Positions 59,815 through 64,000 of a stretch of 64,000 nucleotides of DNA are shown here, piece by piece. The translations under genes were made by a program, and so were the position numbers. Each line of letters starts with the position of its first letter. Positions within the stretch are counted from its first letter, which is position 1. This DNA comes from Cricetomys ansorgei (lineage: Eukaryota > Chordata > Mammalia > Rodentia > Nesomyidae): NCBI GenBank assembly GCA_026225945.1, contig JAMJFZ010001074.1:4591001-4655000 (forward strand). Direction: 5' to 3'. The notes under the pieces were generated by a model. It saw only the letters and a program-made list of their open reading frames with translations. It was not told the origin of the DNA and did no database searches.

Positions 59815-60640
59815 ATTGAACAATTGTAGGCCACTAGGATTATTCCTGCCTGTGCACAGCCTTAGAACCATGGTCAGCACAGTGACTATGTTACTATTAA
59901 AACTTACTCAGGATTTTGAACATTCCTTTAAGTGCATCTCAGCCATTTGTATTTTGTCTTTTGAGAGCTTTCTGTTTACTTCTGTAGCTCATTTTTAATT
60001 GGGTTATTTGTTTCTGTGATTGTCAGTACTTGGAGTTCTTAGAATATTTAGCTGTCTATCAAATGTGTAATAGATAAAAATCTTTTCCCATTCTGTAGTC
60101 TGCCACTGTGTCTAACTGATGGTGTCTTTGTCTTTCAGAAGATTTCCAGTTTCATAAGCTTCCATTTGCTAATGGTTGGTCTTACTGCCTGTGTCATCAA
60201 AGTCGGGTTCAGAAAGACTTTTCCTGTTCCAAGAGTCTGAGAATATTTCTCATTTTCTCTTCTATCAGATTCAGTGTATCTACCCTTCTGTTGAAGTCTT
60301 TGATCCATTTGATATCAAGTTTTGTTCAGGATGATACTTGTTCAGGATCTAATTGTACTCTTTAATGCCATATATGAAAAAAAGTCTACAAAAATACCAT
60401 TGAGTTTATTTTACAGTAGACATCAACTGCTAGCCATTGGGTTTACCCTTAAGGGTCATTAATATACCCGGTGAGACTTCATTGTAGAAACATGTTTTCT
60501 TTTGCAAGCAGTTGTCAATTAGAGATAATTTTCTTGGTTCTACCTCTCAGCACTGGTATCCCTGTAAAAGAGTATTTTTTGTCATTCTGGACTTTTCCTT
60601 GATTTTGTGTTCTGTGTTTAACACCTATCAAAAAAATATT
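59815..60640 (-). pseudogene. LINE-1 ORF2 C-terminal remnant
   Basis: Strong antisense ORF2 landmarks: AATCTTTTCCCATTCTGTAG near 60079, ACTGATGGTGTCTTTGTCTT near 60117, TTCTCTTCTATCAGATTCAG near 60254, and GAAGTCTTTGATCCATTTGA near 60294. From ~60380 it changes to less certain sequence resembling antisense L1 3' material. Confidence 0.8.
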
Positions 60641-60934
60641 TAACTGTTCAAATAACTATAGTTAAGATAAAAACAATAAGAATATGACAGTTTTTTATTT
60701 TAATTTTTTTAGTCTTCCATTAATTCATACAGTTTTCTAAACAACTTTTTCATTACCAGGAATATTTTTCCCTTTCCTTTCACTTTTTTTTTGTTTCCTT
60801 TCTTTCTGTTTTGTAAAGTTCCCCACTTTTTAAGTAAAATTTTTATATATAATTTGAGTTTTATACAATGAATCTCTTTAACATCCTCGTCCCATTTCTC
60901 CCTGTTCCAGCCTCCCACCCTTGTGTCATATAAA

Positions 60935-60961
60935 AATAATAATAAAATAAAAATAAAATAA
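60935..60961. repeat. (AAAAT)n microsatellite
   Basis: AATAATAATAAAATAAAAAT run at the left edge of the truncated LTR element. Confidence 0.85.
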
Positions 60962-62222
60962 AGTCCAGCTAGTGTGGCAGGGGCAGAGCCACAATAGAAA
61001 TGATCCAAGACTTTTGGAGGAGCCCAGATGATCATGAGTAAATTCCAGATAATTGGACATTATTTGCTGTCCAAAGACCTTGTGAAAATCTTGATAGATG
61101 TTGAGTATCATTCAGTCATGTGCATTAGAAATCTCATAATTTATGCAAACAAGACTCTATCTTAAAATCTGGAAAGTGTTTCTTTGGGTTCAGCACACAG
61201 AAGCTATCTGTCAGAACTGGCCAACTTTGTATCTCATGTTAGCAGCCAAAATTGGTACCTTAAAAGACACTCAGGTGGTACTGGTTTTGAAGTCATGAAG
61301 AGTCTTTAGAGAAGAACTAAATCTGGGCACTGTGAGAGGACAGGAGAGGTTTTTTGTAAAAGTGCAGCCTCAGTAACAGTTGAAGGTCCAGTTGAGGCCT
61401 GCCACCATGAAGAGAGCCTAGAAGAGGCTGTGGGAGAATGTGAAGCCTCAGTAGCAGTTGAAGGCCCAGATTGAAGGGGACATGCAGAGAAGCTAAGACT
61501 TGGCACCAGGAAAAGAGCCTATGAGAGGCTAGTGGTGACTGTACAGCCCAGTTGCAGCCTCTGACCACATCAGTTTTGGAGATGCCATTGCCTTGGGATG
61601 AGTACCTATGACAGAAACAGCAATGGAATGAAGCCAGGCAGAACCTGGAGGACAAGCTGTGTGTACTGCAGGTGGCAGAAACAGAGAAGTGATCCAGGTT
61701 CTTTGGAGGAGATCAGAAGATCGTGAGTGAATTCCAGATAATTGGACATTGATAATGTTTTTCTGCTGTCCAAAGAAATTGTGAAAAGCTTGATAGATGT
61801 TTTATTTAATTTGGTCCTGTCATTGTGATTATTACTCTTGTAAATAGTTTTATTGGTGTAATGTTAAATTGTATTGTAAGGTAAAGCAATTTTTTTTTAA
61901 ATATAGACAAGAGGAAATGTTGTGGAAGTTTATTTTTGTTATGTTTAAAATAATCATTTTTGTGCTCTCTTGTAAAAAAGGAATATATAGGCTTTGACTT
62001 TTTCTATTGTTTGCAGGTGTTGAATTCATGTGTGGGTTGTTTGATTGCTAATGATCTGCATGTGCTCTCAGGAGAATATCTAAGGAGTTCTGAAAGAATA
62101 AAATCACTTGATCTCAGATGCTCAGGGTTCCACTGTCGAGTATGGCATTGGCCATGACGGTGGTTCCCTCTGCTGAGGTTTGGCAGGGCTTCCATGTATG
62201 AAATGTCTCCTTGTCTCCTTCC
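60962..62222 (+). mobile_element. Non-coding LTR retroelement, 5'-truncated second copy
   Basis: Same family as 7088-8863. Internal segment 61161-61570 aligns with the reverse complement of ~7490-7790 (shared blocks CTTAAAATCTGGAAAGTG, ACACAGAAGCT, CTGGTTTTGAA, CACTGTGAGAGG, CAGTTGAAGG, ACAGCCCAGTTGCA). It has a polypurine stretch and a 3' LTR but no 5' LTR. Internal duplications: 60971-61101 resembles 61666-61800, and 61361-61410 resembles 61439-61490 at 78-bp spacing. No protein motif is visible. It ends against antisense L1 ORF2 at 62223. Confidence 0.7.
61918..62222 (+). repeat. 3' LTR of the second copy
   Basis: Starts TGTTGTGGAAGTTTA right after AAGAGGAAA. TATATA at 61984-61989 and AATAAA at 62097-62102 occupy the same places as in the LTR at 8531-8863. 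It lacks the last ~30 bp, where it meets L1 sequence. Confidence 0.7.
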
Positions 62223-63225
62223 TGATGTGTTCTTGATTTCAGTTTGCAAGTATTTTATTGAGTATTTATGCATCAATGTTCATGCGGGAAATTGTTCTGA
62301 AATTGTCTTTCTTTGTTGAATCTTGTGGTTATTTGGGTGACTGTGGCCACATAGTATGAGTTTGGCAGTATCCTTTCTGTTTCTATTTTGTGGATTAATT
62401 TGAGGAGTATTGACATTAACTCTTCTTTGAATGTCTGATAGAATTCTACAGTAAAACTATTTGGTCCTGGGCATTTTTAGTGGGGAGACTTTTAATGACT
62501 GTTTGTATATCCTTGTGGATTATAAGTCTGTTTACATTCTTTATCTGATATTAATTTAACTTTAGTAGTTGATATCTATCAGAGTAATTATCTATTTCTT
62601 TTAGATTTTCTAATTTTATGGAGTACATATTTTAAAAATGTGATCTAATGATTCTCTGAATCTCTTTGGTGTCTGTAGTTATATCCCCCTTTTTGTTTCT
62701 GATTTTGTTGATTTGGACATTTTTACTCCATCTTTTAAAGGTTAGATAAGAGTTTGTCTATCTTGTCGATTTTCTTAAAGAAACAACTCATTGTTTCATT
62801 TATTCTATTTATTGTTCTCTTTGTTTCTGTTTTATTGACTTCAGCCCTTATTTTGACTTGATTATTTCTTGCCATCTACTCATCTTGGGTATGCCTGCTT
62901 CTTTTGTTCTAGAGCTTTCAGAATTACTAATTTACTAGTATGTGATCATTCCACTCTTTTTGGGTGGGCACTTTGTGCTATACATTTTCTTCTTAGCAAC
63001 ATCTCATCCACTTTGGGGATCAGAGCTCCTTTCTACTTTTGAAGCTGCATAGAAACCATACAGAAAATTTATATTCCATGTCCCATGTATGTATAGTAGG
63101 AATTGGTTCTAATTAATTCCTTCATTTAAAACTATATCATATTGTACTTCTATTTTTCAATTGTTGGTCTTAATGCCTGTGCTACCAGTGTCTCATTCAA
63201 AAAGCAAAGTAAATGAACACTTAAT
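62223..63225 (-). pseudogene. LINE-1 ORF2 RT/linker remnant
   Basis: Antisense ORF2: GATGTGTTCTTGATTTCAG near 62224, TTTATTGAGTATTTATGCAT, TTCTGTTTCTATTTTGTGGA near 62372, and TTTCTGATTTTGTTGATTTGG near 62696. A separate C-terminal piece (GGTCTTAATGCCTGTGCTACC) lies at 63110-63225. Frames broken. Confidence 0.8.
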
Positions 63226-63289
63226 TTGATTTTTCAAGAGGAAGTGTTGATATTTACCATGTATATACTCGACAGTCAGTAACTAGAAT

Positions 63290-64000
63290 ATGCAATGAAA
63301 TTCAGAACAGAAGACGAATAATTAACTCATTTAAAATTAACTCATAAAAATCACGCGATGTGAACAGATCTCAAAAAAAGTACAAGTTTAAAAACTAAAA
63401 AAGAGAGTTCAACATCCTCAAACAGCATAAAATGTAATTTAACACAACTTTGAAAATATAACTCATCTCATTAATGGCTAAGATATAAATAAAGACAGAA
63501 AATTCTGATATGGATATGGGGAAAGAGAATACTTATTTACTGTTGGTGGAAGTGAAAACTAGCAATCCACTGGGGAAATCAGTGTGAAGATTTTCAAAAG
63601 CTAGCTATAGATCCATAACATCTCCAGTTGTCTCATGAGCATTACTAGAGAACTCTATATTTTAATACAGAGATACCTGCTCTTCTATGTTCATTACTAT
63701 TCTACTTACAACAGACAGATAATTAAAACACCCTATATGCCCATCATCAGATGAATGGATAGTAGATATACCTTATAATTATGCAATTACATCATTAAAA
63801 ATATCAAGATTCTGAAATTTGGAGGTGAATGGATGGAATTGGAAGAAACCATTCTGAGTAAGGTAACCCAGACCCCGAAAGACAAATGTCATATGTGTTC
63901 TCTTTTCTTTGTACGCTACCTTTAAATCTCCATTTATATGTGTTTAAATTAGAATGCTGAGAGGGTATGAAATGAGTGAGGGGCCATGATGTGGGAACTT
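63290..64000 (+). pseudogene. LINE-1 ORF2 3' end, sense, running off the window
   Basis: AGAGAGTTCAACATCCTCAA near 63402, ACTGTTGGTGGAAGTGAAAAC near 63539, GATGAATGGATAGTAGATAT near 63751, GAGGTGAATGGATGGAATTGG near 63822, and GTAAGGTAACCCAGACC near 63857 give the ORF2 C-terminus and the first 3'UTR bases. The element continues past the right edge. Confidence 0.85.

Noticed and set aside
60709..61035. 108-codon Lys-rich minus-strand frame
   Set aside because: The Lys-rich part comes from a T-rich plus strand; it crosses the AAAAT repeat and the LTR-element edge.

Overview
The window looks like about 64 kb of rodent (muroid) intergenic DNA. Base composition is strongly A+T-rich. No open reading frame longer than about 135 codons occurs and none has a recognisable cellular product. 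I found no exon, tRNA, rRNA or CpG-island promoter. The repeats set the lineage: B1 SINEs, B3- and B4-type SINEs, many LINE-1 fragments with the long 3' untranslated region typical of Lx-like rodent L1, and MaLR LTRs of rodent type. I cannot name the species. Repeat names are recalled from the general appearance of the families, not from a database search, so boundaries are approximate (tens of bases).

Layout. 1-5.3 kb: TA-rich satellite, then minus-strand L1 3'UTR and ORF2 remnants with an inserted SINE. 7.09-8.86 kb: an LTR retroelement on the minus strand with two ~330-bp LTRs, a tRNA-Lys-like primer site and a ~1.1-kb interior with no recognisable gag or pol. 9.2-10.1 kb: L1 3'UTR pieces in opposite orientations. 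11.5-12.7 kb: a conspicuously G+C-richer unassigned block. 12.7-16.0 kb: a plus-strand L1 3' part split by a ~780-bp LTR; a second copy of that LTR lies inverted at 16.2-16.8 kb and a third at 45.6-46.3 kb. 17-31 kb: mostly unassigned A+T-rich DNA with L1 3' ends, one B1, one B3 and two MaLR LTRs. 31.4-36.9 kb: L1 pieces, a B1 with a very long pyrimidine-rich tail, a long inverted repeat, a MaLR with internal sequence, and B1/B4 copies. 39.3-42.7 kb: L1 3'UTR and MaLR. 44.8-50.3 kb: L1 3'UTR, LTR, L1 reverse-transcriptase fossil with a B1 inside, and an inverted L1 junction. 52.5 kb: B1 with an expanded tetranucleotide tail. 59.8-64 kb: L1 ORF2 fragments on both strands flanking a second, truncated copy of the 7-kb LTR retroelement.

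Nothing suggests genes working together. The window records repeated insertion: L1 copies first, LTR elements and B1 placed inside some of them, and microsatellites growing from SINE tails. The best candidate for something under-described is the non-coding LTR retroelement family at 7.1-8.9 kb and 61-62.2 kb, followed by the LTR family with a B1-like 3' end.
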